DNA of 64,000 bases from Apoda limacodes (GCA_946406115.1 OX291557.1:7720501-7784500); one strand, 5' to 3'. Counted from the stretch's first letter, positions 46,288 through 57,899 are shown. Notes: generated by a model not told the origin, from the letters alone. Numbers and translations are program-made.

Positions 46288-47716
46288 TTATTATCTACCT
46301 ATACTATGACCTTTAAACACTTATACTTAATAAGTAACAATAGGTACCTTGGTGTGTTGGTTATAAGTGTAGTAAGTTTCAGAAAGACAGTGAGAATCAA
46401 CCTACAGTTGTTAGCGTGCCGTACCTATTTACATAAGTATACCTACTTAGAGATAGTGTATAAAATTTTGGAAATATTTTTTGGCAGAAATATTAAACTT
46501 TCGGCTTTAATTTTAACCACAACATACTAGAAATATCGTAAACACTTTTGAAGATGCATTTTTAGAGTGTATTCTCTGCCGTTTGGTCCGGTGCAAAGTG
46601 AAGTATTACGTGCTTCTGGCATGATGTGGTAAATTACCCACATAAGTACCGAAGTACTAATAAGTAAAAAATGACACTTGGTTAGGTCGTTAGGTATGTA
46701 CTACGTACCTAACCTCTAATGTTTTCTAAGGTAGTAGGTATTTACCTTTTCAGTTTACATTTCAGACGTAAAATCTTTATTTTTTATAAAATATTGAACT
46801 ACCATCCAGCAATCAACTTTCGGCAGATTATCCGACCGAACTTTTTGGTAACCCTCTTCCATGGCGCAGATTTTCCTCACAAGGCACTTATTTAACTAAC
46901 AGGTTGATTGTTACAACAACAGTAAACTAATACCTAAACAAAGCAATGACATAAAATAACTGCAGCGCGCGCGCGAGATATCACTTCAATGAGTTTCATA
47001 CGGCGCGGGGCGCGGGGCACGAACGAAACGGAGCGACGGGAACCCTGACGTCACGAGTCAAGCGCGCGCGATCTTGGAAATTTAAAAAGTGCTCAAAACT
47101 TTTCACGGTCATAACTTCCTTAATATCTACTCCATAGATTTTCGTGAAATAAAGACTCATATAACGTACGTAATTTGAACTTTACTGTTAAATAGATTTA
47201 ATTGCAATATTCGAATGTGTTAGTAACCCTAATTGTAATGTTTATATGTATAACTGAAAAAAAAAGTTTTAAAAAATAAAACCTGGCTTCGGAAAAAATC
47301 GCGCTCTAAAAAGTACGAAATAACAAAATATGCTGGTCCGAAATTCTTATCTACATAGGTAGGTTATATGGAACATAATAGTCGTTCGTGTCCTTAATCT
47401 TAATGCAAGCTAGCTTTCGACCACGGCTGTTCTCTAGTTCGTAAATGTGAAAGAATAATACTGTTCAAACTATCGTGCTTTGTACACATTTTTTTTATAT
47501 TTTTTGGGTTTTACACGCGATCAGAACATTTACCTTTTTGGTTCTCGACTCTAAGTTTCACCCAGGTTGTACTGTTCGCAGTGGTCAGTCGTAAGACACG
47601 AAAAATATAAAAGAAGAACCAGAATGTTTACTATAGTCGAGTTTAAGTTTTTGAATGTATTTTTTTTTAATAATTTTGGTGTTCTGTCTCCGCGATAAAC
47701 GGTGTGCAGTAAATGC

Positions 47717-47820
47717 AGGTAATGCAAACAAAACAGGGAGAAACAATTAGTAATTATATATAGCTATATATAATTACATATAATTACTAGCTGTTTCTCG
47801 CTGCTTTTTTTGCATTACCT
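47717..47820. mobile_element. Foldback element with a 26-bp palindromic centre
   Basis: AGGTAATGCA, AGAAACA and AGTAATTATAT at the left recur inverted at the right (ATATAATTACT, TGTTTCT, TGCATTACCT). 47751-47776 is a perfect AT palindrome (TAATTATATATAGC...). The foldback has no coding and is about 104 bp. Confidence 0.65.
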
Positions 47821-47989
47821 CGATAATTGCAGCATATATATATTTATTTGAATTTTTTGTGTGCTTATTAAGCCCTTTTACTTGATATCCCACACGAAAT
47901 ATTTGATTTTTTTTAAATACAGAACTATATGTACTTTCGAGGGCACCATATTGAACTTAGTGTGACGTAGTCACATAGCCTATACTCAT

Positions 47990-48240
47990 TTACTTTGTTC
48001 TGCCCTTTGCGTTCGTTACCTTTGCGCTGTGGCGTCGCATCGCTCGCCTGCGCTACTTTTTAACTACGCTAATGTTTACGTAAAGACCACGTAGCGATCG
48101 CGGAGAAACAAACTGCACTCACGTTAACTTTTCACTGCACTCGCGAACACAGCACGTACGATACGTCCATTACGCCAGAATCAAAAGAGCAAGTAAAGTA
48201 GGCCAACGACAAACCCCAGCGGAAATAGGTCTCGGAAATC
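47990..48240. promoter_or_regulatory. CpG-rich patch, possible promoter
   Basis: This patch has many CpG dinucleotides (TGGCGTCGCATCGCTCGCCTGCGC, GTAGCGATCGCGG, CTCGCGAACACAGCACGTACG) in otherwise AT-rich DNA. On the minus strand it contains GTGCAGTG and a short frame ATG CGA CGC CAC AGC GCA AAG directly before GTAACG, which looks like a 5' exon and donor. The phase (0) does not fit kinase exon 1 (needs 1), so an intermediate exon would be required. Weak evidence; a GC-rich transposon fragment is an alternative. Confidence 0.2.
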
Positions 48241-48302
48241 ACATAACATTACAGTGTTGAACGTTTGGTCCAGTAGGTGGTACAAGGAAGAATTTTTTAA
48301 TA

Positions 48303-48425
48303 CTACTAAGGTGGCAAAAAAACTTACGGCCCACTTGATGTTAAGCGGTTGCAGCCTATGGACGATTAAAACACTAAAGGTATTAATCGCGTGTTTTGAC
48401 CCTTTGAAAATCTAATCACTCTCTT
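48303..48425 (-). mobile_element. SINE-like repeat, copy 4 (inverted)
   Basis: ACTAAGGTGGCAAAAAAACT, CTTGATGTTAAGCGGTTGC and CAGCCTATGGACGATT are the reverse complement of the family at 16930-17058, more diverged than the other three copies. Confidence 0.65.
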
Positions 48426-49438
48426 AAAGAACCTTACACTGTAGTCCCTAGCGAAACCTGGGCAGTTAAGTTCATTTTACAACACAAGCGTTCGCGGGAG
48501 GAAGTACCTCTGAAACAGCACCGAGCCAGTGCTGCTGAGCTGTAAAAGGCTTGAACAATCTTGAAAATCTTTCAAAGCTGATGAACATTTATACATTTTC
48601 TCAAATATTGATAGTAATAAACTGAGGCAGAAACTTAAAGCTATGGCATGACCTAGCAAAAGCGCGACCAGTTCGACCAGTGACAAAGACATATACTATT
48701 GAAGCATACAAAGAGACACAGTTCCACGTACAATAGGCGCTAGCATATGACCGCACGTAGAAAATCTCGATATTCTCGGTTTTTTAGTGAGTATAGAATT
48801 TAAATATTCATTTAGAACCATGAAATTAACAAATTCACTTGGTCATATTAATATATATTTTATAAAATAAAAATCAAGAAAATATCACTCTTAGTTTTCC
48901 TAACAATTTGAATAAAAGCCCAAAAATAGAATGTCGAGACTTTTTTTTCCAACTATTTTAATAGCGAAATTATTATAATATTAGCAAATCCACTTAATTA
49001 AAGTTTGAACTTTAACATATATTTTTTTCACGTCAAAAAATGTACTCAGGTCTGTAACAAAATTAATCAAATTCTTGCAAACTTAACTTGTTTGGGTATG
49101 CCATCACCTCAATAATTAAAACAATAAAAATTATAGAAACAAACACATATATCATTGATATGCAAACGATTTTATTATTAAGTTGTTTAAGAAATGTTTA
49201 GCACACGGTTTGCTTTGCAATCCTTTAATTATTATTATGTCAGGTGAATATTTTTGTTTCTGCATCACGCTCACTCCTTATGTGCAATAATTTCATCTTC
49301 CCTGCACAGTTTCCGACTGTATCATTCTTATTCCATGCAAAGGGATGCAATGTGAGACCTAAGATGTGTGTTAACACAAAAAAAAATATAAACATTTTCT
49401 CCAAAAAGCTTTGAATCCCTAAAGTTTCAACAGTTAGC
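48426..49438. other. No supportable gene
   Basis: 48720-48790 holds the inverted partner of the repeat at 40255-40330. The 71-residue minus frame at 48477-48692 is hydrophobic (VELVALLLGHAIALSFCLSL) but starts without context and I give it no function. The rest is AT-rich. Confidence 0.4.
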
Positions 49439-49615
49439 ATGAAAAAGCTCTTCGATTTGCCCGTCTACATAATGACGTATCTATCGAATCGAGTCACTCA
49501 AGCGAAAACTTCGAAGTTTTCGAATAACTACGTCAAAGTTGACGAGGGTTCTCGATACGACCCTCGCGGTTTGTTGTCGAGGCTCAACAACGGATTTGTG
49601 TCAGATTCTATCTGA
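49439..49615 (+). CDS. Unassigned 58-residue reading frame with coding-like composition
   Basis: An ATG at 49439 opens 58 codons to TGA at 49613 (MKKLFDLPVYIMTYLSNRVT, then a KTSKFSNNYVKVDEGSRYDP segment and LLSRLNNGFVSDSI). The DNA is less AT-rich and richer in CpG than its surroundings, and CAACAG just upstream resembles a splice acceptor. The reverse strand also shows a short exon-like frame (NPLLSLDNKPRGSYREPSST) ending before GTAGTT. I recognise neither product. A 20-bp palindrome (CGAAAACTTCGAAGTTTTCG, 49503-49522) lies inside. It could be a genuine small exon on either strand, a conserved non-coding element or a transposon piece. Confidence 0.3.
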   Translation: MKKLFDLPVYIMTYLSNRVTQAKTSKFSNNYVKVDEGSRYDPRGLLSRLNNGFVSDSI

Positions 49616-50964
49616 TTTGTCCAATGTTAAACCTACATGTGGCGTCTCACAAACCTATGAGTATTAGAACGGCAAATAATACCAGATTAGTATGTGCGTA
49701 ATCTGTGTCTATGAAATAGGGTTTTTTTTTGGTATTGCGTACTTTTTTTAAGCATTTTTAAGTAAGCAGTAGAACAAGTAATTGTAATGTTGCGCAGATT
49801 AGCTAAGAAAACACTTGTGTAGTCGGCCACAGACTGTCTGGTTGTCACAGTCTCTTAACGTTTAGTCTTTTTTAAGTAGAAGGCTGAAATTTTAAATAAA
49901 CGATAATGGTGGGTCCATTTATTATACATGTAGTTTTTTTTAAACCAACTACAATAATAAGTTCAAAAACACTAACTTACCCCAAGTGAGTGTTTTCTTT
50001 TTTCTTCTTCTGAAGTCCCTAGACGTTATTCCATCCATAAATCATACATTAAAAGCGACGCCCTAAAACGTCTCTATAAAATGAAATGGTGGCATACCGA
50101 ATCCATTACATAATGCCACTAATGTTGACCTAGTTCCTCGCAAGGGCGGGCGGAGGGCGGGAAGGTTAAACTTCACACAAACGCCGCCGCAGGCTATAAA
50201 GCTTACCGACGACGCCACAGTATAAAAACCGAAGTAAGCAATATTATAATAGTATGAGTCAAAAAAAAGTTAAACTCCAAACCAATGTATGTGTGAATCA
50301 TTGTATGTGTCAACTACAACAAAGGTTCAATTTCAGAATCAGAAATGTCAGATTAACGGTTAACCAAACCGAAAAGTGTATAAACCGTTTATTTTATGGA
50401 TTGGCACTATAAAGTTAGGTACAGTTTGTAGCTAAAAAAGTTACCTATAGCAGTTAATAGTTTAATAATTACAAACATAGGGGGGGGGGCGGGTACAAAA
50501 GTAACACTATATATTTAGTTTCATTTCAGACATTTTAATTAATATCTATACAGTTATATTTATATAGCTACATAATACATATACATTTCATCTATGCAAG
50601 TTTTCAAATTCAAATATCACTTTTTTTAAGTCAATAAACTATAAGTTACTATTTAGTCATATTTACTACAGTTTCGAATTTTAAATGGCGTTCAGGCGAG
50701 AAAATACATCAAAAAAAAAACTCTTCAGCAGTTGTTCTTTTAAATTGTAATAAATCAATACAAATTGTCAAATAATTATGTTAAAAAAAAATTATTTTAT
50801 CCCATGAATTTTTTTCATCATCAAAGTAGTCTTTAATTGTATAATAAGCATTTGCTTTTGTATGACAAGTTTCTGTTTTACCTTTTTTTTTAATTTAATT
50901 TACATACTTTTGCAGGCATTTTATTTATATAAGCAAGTTATAGTATTTAATACTTAAGTCGTAT
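49616..50964. other. No supportable gene
   Basis: 50140-50230 is GC-richer (GGGCGGGCGGAGGGCGGGAAGG, GCCGCCGCAGGCTATAAAGC) but has no frame or clear repeat match; TATAAA is present on the plus strand. 50478-50491 is a run of nine G. The rest is AT-rich. Confidence 0.4.
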
Positions 50965-51699
50965 TAGTAGGAGATCTTAGGTCCCGTTTTCTAAGGGGAC
51001 CTTGCATTTTTGAGACAAAGCAAACCGCTTGGAACAGGGGTTCCTGGGGGTGATCTGAGCTGATTTACCCCGGTTGCACAAAATGCATAGTGTTAAAATG
51101 TCGAGGGACCATTCACACCTCGTTATTCAAATCTGTTCAGGCTTAACAGTGTGAGATTCTTACTTGTCATACAAGAAAACAACAATTTTTTCCAATATTG
51201 GCAACGCCTGCTCAATATTGCCTTTTTTTGCCATTTTTAAATCCCTCCGTTACAGCCACTGTGCGATGATTTAGTATGGGATAGGTATGACACGAAAGTC
51301 TCAAAAATACAACAAGAGAGAAACGTGGCACTGGACATACTATATACTATATACGACATACTACACTGATGTTGTTGATCTCGCAGTTGTTTTTTATCGA
51401 GTTTTTTATTTCGCTATTTTTTTATATGGGTGAGTGAAAATTTAGTTACAAAAATTAATTCGTCATTCTCGAATTATACGAAAAAAACTGTAATAATGAA
51501 TAAGAATAAGACATGTATGCAGATATAGCTTAGGGTGAGGCACGCCGGACGCACTTTTCCCCCCCTCCCCCTGCCCAGCTGCTGGGGGGACCCCGTGGCA
51601 ACCGGGGTAAATCAGCTCAGATCATCCCCAGGAACACCTGTTCCAAGCGGTTTGCTTTGTCTCAAAAATGCAAGGTGGTGGACCTAAGATCTCCTACTA
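50965..51699. mobile_element. 735-bp element with long terminal inverted repeats
   Basis: TAGTAGGAGATCTTAGGTCC at the left end is matched inverted at the right end (GGACCTAAGATCTCCTACTA). The homology continues inward for about 100 bases on both sides: TTGCATTTTTGAGACAAAGC, CCGCTTGGAACAGG and TGATTTACCCCGGTTG against CAACCGGGGTAAATCA, CCTGTTCCAAGCGG and GCTTTGTCTC. The interior has no transposase frame. It is a non-autonomous DNA transposon; superfamily not determined. Confidence 0.85.
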
Positions 51700-51950
51700 T
51701 ATAGCCTCAGTCATGTAGCAAATCTGTAAATATTAAAAAAAAAATTGATGCCTTGTTGCGGCCATTTTGATTCGGGGGCGTAAGATATAATCATAAAATT
51801 ATTCGGGTGGTCACGGTTCCTAGCGAAGACATTAAGGCACCATATATTGTACCCCTCTGTAGTAGAGCCCCCACTTGATATTATTTATTTCTTCTTCGTA
51901 TAAAGCGTTTTATAAAAAAGTGAAAAAATTAAAAATACTTACAAGTGATC

Positions 51951-52106
51951 AACTATTTTTACAACGTTTTGTATAATTTGTAGAGACATGTGTCTGCGAG
52001 TTTTAATTCAGGTTTCTGCTACTAGTGGCCGTCTTTAACCAATACCTGAATTAAAACTTGCAGACATGATCTACAAATAATACGAAACGTTGTAAAATCA
52101 GTAGTT
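51951..52106. mobile_element. 156-bp hairpin MITE
   Basis: Arms of about 60 bases (51951-52013 and 52044-52106) are inverted repeats: ACAACGTTTTGTATAATTTGTAG, GACATG and GCGAGTTTTAATTCAGG pair with CCTGAATTAAAACTTGC, GACATGATCTACAAATAATACG and AAACGTTGT. The loop is about 30 bases. Nearly the whole element is stem, typical of foldback MITEs. Confidence 0.85.
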
Positions 52107-54719
52107 TAAAAAGAAAAATAGGAACCCTTATACATTGTTGTCTGTCTGTCTGTCAAGATCATTTTTTTAGGAACGCGTGAATTTAATCTGAATTTCAAAC
52201 CTTTCAAGATTTACGGTCTCTTGCAGCTATAAAAAAATCAAGCTTCTAACTCAACGCAATAAAAAAATACGACCATTTGTCGCACAATATGACACAAATA
52301 AATTTAAACCTATGAGGTACTTCCCGTTAACCTAGAATCACGAAATTTGGCAAGTAGCAAGATATTGTTTCATCACAAATATAAAAAAAAAACCAAAACT
52401 GAGAATTAAGGCATAAACCTGTGAGACTTGATCTTATGATGGAAGAACTATCTACATATAATAAGTTTGTACGGAACCCTCGGTGCACAAGAAAGACTCG
52501 CACGAAGAAGAAATAAATAATATCTAGTGGCGGCGCTAGTATGCAGTATATATGTTAAAAGTCCATGTTTCTGGCGCTCTGCTTGAAAACGGCCAGTAGC
52601 TACAAGTACAACAAGCAACTGATTTAATAACTATGTAGACTATAGTATATTATGTTTAGTATGGTATAGTAGAACAACGTCTATTAACAAAGATATTTCT
52701 TTCTAAGTAACAAACTGCATAGGTATAAATGTAGACAGTTATTGAAGGACGATGCTACGACGATATATTACGATAGACGCTATAGAGCTATTCACCTTTG
52801 TCGAGGGATACATAGTAGATCATTAAGGTCCATTGACAGCAAACGAAGCGGAAATAAGGCCTTCATTACTCTCTAAGATATCCAATCTCGAAGCAATTTG
52901 TTCTTTGTAACTTGTACTACGATAAGTGTAAAAATCACTTTTGAGTGACTGAAATGTTACACTTCAAGTTACGTTGCGGCTCTTTCAATAATAACACTGC
53001 AAGAATTTAGCCCTTCCTTGGATTTTTTTCTTGTTAAAATGTTTATAATTTTCTCAATGAGCAAATCTTCTTTAAATTAAAAATACTGTACTCAAAAACG
53101 GTAGGAAAAGAATTAAATTACATTCGAAAATAGGAAAAGAGGATGAAGATCGATTCTGTATTGTGAATAAATTACAAAAAAAAACTTTTGTGGACATGAA
53201 AGGCTCTAGTAAAATCCTATACTTATTGTTTCCATTGTATGGCATGTTTTCCTTTTTTTTAAATCTTTCTGATTGTAATAAACTAACAACGGCACAATCC
53301 TTATTCATCCGATTCAAATCACAGAATTTTTTTATTTTTTTTTTTAATATCGAACTGGCCAGTGATGACGGCACTGGATTCAAAAAATAAAATAAAAGCA
53401 TTTCATCTTTTTATTTTCAATTTAATTCTGTGATTAAATTTCTGTTTCGGTTTATATTAAAGTTTGTTTTCTGCGTTTTTCACGGCCTCAATACTAATGT
53501 ACTTACTATCTTTTCCCACTTTTTAGTTCATATTGCTGTAAACCGTTATTTAACTAAATTTCATCTTTTTTTTCTTTAATCTTTTAACACTCTAAAAATT
53601 TTGGAATAGAATAGGATTTTTTGTAAGATTTGCTTTTGTTTTTCCTGTTAATTTTTTATAATTTTGTTATTGAAAACTATGGATTTTTAGCAAAATATGT
53701 CAATTTCAGTCTTTTATAGTATTCTATTGTCTGTGGTTCAGTGCAATACAATAAACTTTAGATGCATTTCTTTAGTATGCAGATTTTATTTGTGATGCTT
53801 TTTCTTTATCGAGTCAGTTTTTAGTAAAAATATTGGGAACTTGGAAACGAACTCCGAAACCATTACATGAAACTATACGGAAGAAACTACTGAGCTGCTG
53901 TTCGATATGCAACCTGGATTATTACTAAGGACACTTTGTATTCCGATTAGACTTCGGTAATAGGGTTTCTGCGGGCGAAACTGTAGGGTATAGTTAGTGT
54001 AATCATCGGTTATCCTTCTTCAATTGAAGAAAATAAACCTTATCTAGAATGCGTCATACAATTCATATGAATATTTCGTTTCCATCTAAATTCTAAACAA
54101 ACGGATAAGGGCGCTAGTAAACCAATGAGAGCGACCTAATTCAATATCCGACAAATCGCAAATGTCTTAATTATCAGCATTACAAATAAATAACATCATT
54201 ATATGTTATTTTGGCATTGTTGAATGCAGTAAATGTTTGTCCTGTTAGGGCATCACACAAAAAACTGTAGTTAATAAATAAAGTGGCCAGCTTTTAGCAG
54301 ATACGCTATCTCAAATTGTTTATATATTTTCATTTCAATCGATTTTTAAAATACGCTTTTTACGAATAAATTTAAAATAGCATCAGCAGCGTTGGCTATC
54401 GTCACTTTTTGTACGTATAACACACACATAAAACTTTTTATGGTCCTTTGTTGAAGATAACCTACTGCTCTATTTTTACTATGTCCACGTGAACGTAGTA
54501 GCGGACCGAAAAAATATCCGGAGGCATACTATCAAAAGCGACCCATTTATTTCAGAATAGACAAAGAGCATCCTACGAGGTCACATTACTTTACGCTTTA
54601 AGTTTTGCACTCATTTATCTAGCATCCATTGCCTTATGGCCTATCAATGTACTTACCTACATACAAATGTATAATTGCCAATTGCATATTTCAATTTCAA
54701 ATTTTAACATTAGCTCTCC
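52107..54719. other. Repeat fragment followed by gene-free AT-rich DNA
   Basis: 52110-52510 is a copy of the dispersed GAACCCTTATA...CTGTCTGTCTGTCAAG...GGTACTTCCCGTTAACCTAG...CACGAAATTTGGC repeat, ending GTACGGAACCCTCGGTGC. The remainder to 54719 is very AT-rich; overlapping frames at 53072-53401 and 53163-53390 on opposite strands are low-complexity chance frames. Confidence 0.5.
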
Positions 54720-55215
54720 ATATCACGAACTAGCTTCTGCTAGTGGCTTCACCCGCCCTAAATTTCTTCATCGGCGTAGGTTCTTACCGCAACTCCTCAA
54801 TTATAGAAAAAAAAAACAATCAAATCTTTCCTCCTTAATGGCATAATACATTCGTGTCTGTGAAACGATGGTAATACACATACACAATTTTAACCCAATC
54901 GTCCAAGCCGTTTAGTAGTTGACATACCGACAGCAACATCACCTACCGGGTCCAATTGTATTTTTAAATCATCCAGAAAACCATCAAAATACCCATATAA
55001 AATTTCAACCTAATCGGTTCAGCCGTTTAGAAGTTATGTGAAAAAGGAAGTGATTACGTAATTAAGTAATTAGGAATGCACGGAAGGATAATTCTTACTA
55101 CCCGTTGTCCTATTACCCATTTTCCCGTAGGAATAAGGCATTTTCAAATCGGTCCATTAGTTTCGGAGCCTATTCAATACAAACGAACAAACAATCAAAT
55201 CTTTCCTCTTTATAA
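54720..55215. mobile_element. Stacked retrotransposon 3' ends
   Basis: The sequence TGGCTTCACCCGCCC, CAACTCCTCAATTATAG, two CAGCCGTTTAG-type blocks (AAGCCGTTTAGTAG, CAGCCGTTTAGAAG), CATTTTCCCGTAGGAAT and ATCTTTCCTCTTTATAATATT shows at least two overlapping lepidopteran LINE/SINE tails in plus orientation. Confidence 0.65.
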
Positions 55216-55225
55216 TATTCCTCCT

Positions 55226-55677
55226 AGTGACTTATAAAGTCCTAGTACATCAATCTTATAAACACACAAAATCTTCATTGAAGTAAAAAACACACTATAA
55301 ATATACATACATAGAAATAATCTCTCTTCGTTTATGACTCCTTGAAGGTTAGAGTCTTAGAAGAAATACATGCCATATCCACGGCTATAATATCATCAAT
55401 ATAAATAAATACTTTCATATCAAAGATGCAGTCAAAAGATTAAACTCGAGCCAGGACTTGAACCTGCGACCCTTACATTCCGTGTAAGTGCTCTACCACT
55501 GAGCTACAAGTAGTAAGTAATAGAGCACCGAGGTACAAGTCTGACTGATGAAAATCCCAACTACATCTTTGATTTGGAAATAAATTTGGTAACGAGCGTC
55601 ACATACAACTCCTAGTGACTTATAAAGTCCTAGTACATCAATCTTATAAACACACAACAAAATCTTCATTGAAGTAA
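55226..55677 (-). mobile_element. tRNA-like element between about 60-bp direct repeats
   Basis: CTCCTAGTGACTTATAAAGT followed by CCTAGTACATCAATC and AACACACA...ATCTTCATTGAAGTAAA occurs at 55226-55287 and again at 55609-55677, nearly identical. Between them, 55441-55513 on the minus strand is tRNA-like: TAGCTCAGTGGTAGAGC (A box), anticodon stem CTTAC/GTAAG with a 7-base loop ACGGAAT, and GGTTCAAGTCC (B box). The acceptor stem does not pair and position 33 is C, so it is not a functional tRNA. It is either a tRNA-derived SINE with a duplicated flank or a small terminal-direct-repeat element. Confidence 0.6.
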
Positions 55678-55970
55678 ATACAATAACAGTTCAAATTAAT
55701 AGAACCAAAACAATTAGCCTTTGAAATGTTGCTTTTCAGCTCAGACAAGCAATACGGAAGCCACAAAGCGTACAAAATGAAAAAACCACTCGTGAAAACT
55801 TTGTTAAAAATTATACAATCTTAAATTGATTAATTGTTTTCAGCGGTTTTAGGTATAACATAAAAAAATAATATTCAAAATCGGTCAAGCCGTTTAGGGG
55901 AAGAAAAACACAGGCAAACCGTTATTTTGTACAAAATGTTTTTTGTGCGGTATTCGTAGCTTTTATTAAT

Positions 55971-56140
55971 TTATAACATACCGCGTTATAATATGTCCAG
56001 TCAAGTCCTGTGTCAAATTTTTGATGTTACCTATTTATGACGAACTTCACGTTACTTATAACATACCGCGTTATAATATGTCCAGTCAAGTCCTGTGTCA
56101 AATTTTTGATGTTACCTATTTATGACGAACTTCACGTTAC
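55971..56140. repeat. Perfect 85-bp tandem duplication
   Basis: TTATAACATACCGCGTTATA...GAACTTCACGTTAC at 55971-56055 is repeated base for base at 56056-56140. The absence of differences indicates a very recent duplication (or an assembly artefact). Confidence 0.93.
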
Positions 56141-57602
56141 TTTCAGCTACCTAATCTGAGTTTAATTAGATACCTGACAGTTACGCAACTGCTTTCGACA
56201 AAAAACTACATGAATGCACTGAAAAATATGTACATCATTAAAAGTTAACGAATGTGACGACAGAAAGTCGGATAATGACCTTAACGCGTCACCAAGCCAG
56301 GGCAGACCGTGCGAAGTCAGGGGCAACCGTTAAACTCCGGTTAAACAATTGAGGCCAAACAATCAGTTTGATGGGGCACTTGGAACAAACTGACGCCAGA
56401 CGATGTGAATCATGTCCCTATAACAGATGGTCGGATTGCCACTGGAAAGTAAAGTGGGTCGTTCAACTGACAGGCGTTTAAGTAAACAATTGTCTCAATG
56501 AAACTGAACGATTTAAATGACATGTTTGAGTATGTTGCATAAGTGTTATACTTATCTTAATAGTTTATACTAGTAAATGATTGCGGCCCTTTCTGTCAGA
56601 GCATACATTATTATGGTTCCCGTGGGTACTATGTAACGACGTTTTAGCAGCAGCAAAGTAATTTACTAAAGAACGAAAATTGCACCAGTATCCGTTCAGT
56701 CATTACAGCATTATTTGCGCATTTAATGATTTCTATTGGTTACATCATTACTTTTTTAGCCAGATTGTATTACGCTGTATGATAAAAAGGAACACACTGC
56801 CTGCACTATCTACCTATCTTTATATAAACAAGCCCAAACTATTAACATAATATATTTTTTTTCATCATAGTTACTAGTAGGGATTCATATAAATATTATG
56901 TTCACACGACCGTAATATATTAGTATGTGAAGCTAATTTTAAAATCTTGACGTTTTGCCAAGTGAATTAATAAGAATCAAAGTTAATACAATAACAAAGG
57001 TCGACGTACTGTCATAAATATTACACTTAAAACCTATTAAAAGTAATTCTATATTTATTTACTAAATTCGTTAAACGTTGAAGTACAAAAAAGGAAATGT
57101 ATTATCTTAACAATATAAAACTGTAAGACCCTGTCTGTGATCAGTAATCATGAACGTAATTTCTTTATTTATTAAGACTTCATAGTAATAAATTTCCGGA
57201 TTCAATGCCCGCAAACAAACTCAGCTCTCTATTTAAAGATATATCAATTAATATATCGATCGTAACGTGTAATCATTATGTTGTTTAAACGACTGCCGAA
57301 AATTCATCAATTAATTTAAAATTAAAAAACAAAATATTTAATCACTCATTTATAAAAACTAAATAAGGAATAAATTCGGAGAGATTGGTCAACAAATGTG
57401 AGTACAATGAACTCTGATATACACTCGGGCACGACTTACAGTAAGGTACAGTACATTACGTAATGGGACAGAGGTGACACTTGAGCAACAGTCAATTGAA
57501 CAAATAGACAAATAAACACTTTCAAGATAAAGCTTTAAGTGGGACTTACACATTAGAAGAGTTATTAGGGGGCACAGTAAGGCAAACAAGTTTAGAAAAA
57601 CG
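56141..57602. other. No supportable gene
   Basis: 56260-56470 is somewhat GC-richer (GCCAGGGCAGACCGTGCG, CTGACGCCAGACGATG) but shows no exon on either strand. The rest is AT-rich. Confidence 0.4.
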
Positions 57603-57899
57603 GTGAAATTGATTTCAATTTTAAATGGGTTGGTGGGGGTAATATATAGTGGTTTCGGTGGCAGTCCCGCGTTCTTAACAGCGCAGATAACAGCATTATT
57701 GTTTGTTCACATCACTGGCTTTTCGGTAAAGAAAAACGTCGCGAGGAAAACGGCATACGTCAAAAAGACGTATGTGAAGTCTATAATTCACACTAAGCCC
57801 GCGTGGTGGACTATGGCATGGCCTAAACCTCTCTCTCCCGAAGTAAGAGTACAGTTCCCCAACAGTGGGAATGTATGGAAACTCGTAAGGAGGGAATGA
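57603..57899 (+). repeat. Repeat containing a GCCCGCGTGGTGGACTATGG block
   Basis: A 98-codon open frame exists, but it begins with GTG and its first ATG is near the end. 57790-57830 (CACTAAGCCCGCGTGGTGGACTATGG, CCTAAACC) is a block known from common lepidopteran dispersed repeats, so the frame is treated as non-genic. Confidence 0.5.

Larger units (their letters stand above)
45597..47075 (+). mobile_element. Relic of a THAP-type DNA transposon
   Basis: The left GC-rich end (GATCGCGCTGTGACGTCACG...AACGAAGCGCGCC, 45667-45717) resembles the inverted right end (46960-47072, containing GACGTCACGAG and GCGCGCGATC). Between them is a THAP frame (45791-46003), then a retro-element tail (46120-46287) and AT-rich filler. 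The inverted subterminal similarity plus THAP suggests a P-element-like or related transposon that has lost its catalytic part. Exact termini are not determined. Confidence 0.5.

Noticed and set aside
53072..53401. 109-residue minus frame overlapping a plus frame
   Set aside because: Low-complexity AT-rich DNA open on both strands, without splice or motif support.
55441..55513. Functional tRNA gene
   Set aside because: The acceptor stem does not pair and the base before the putative anticodon is C rather than T.
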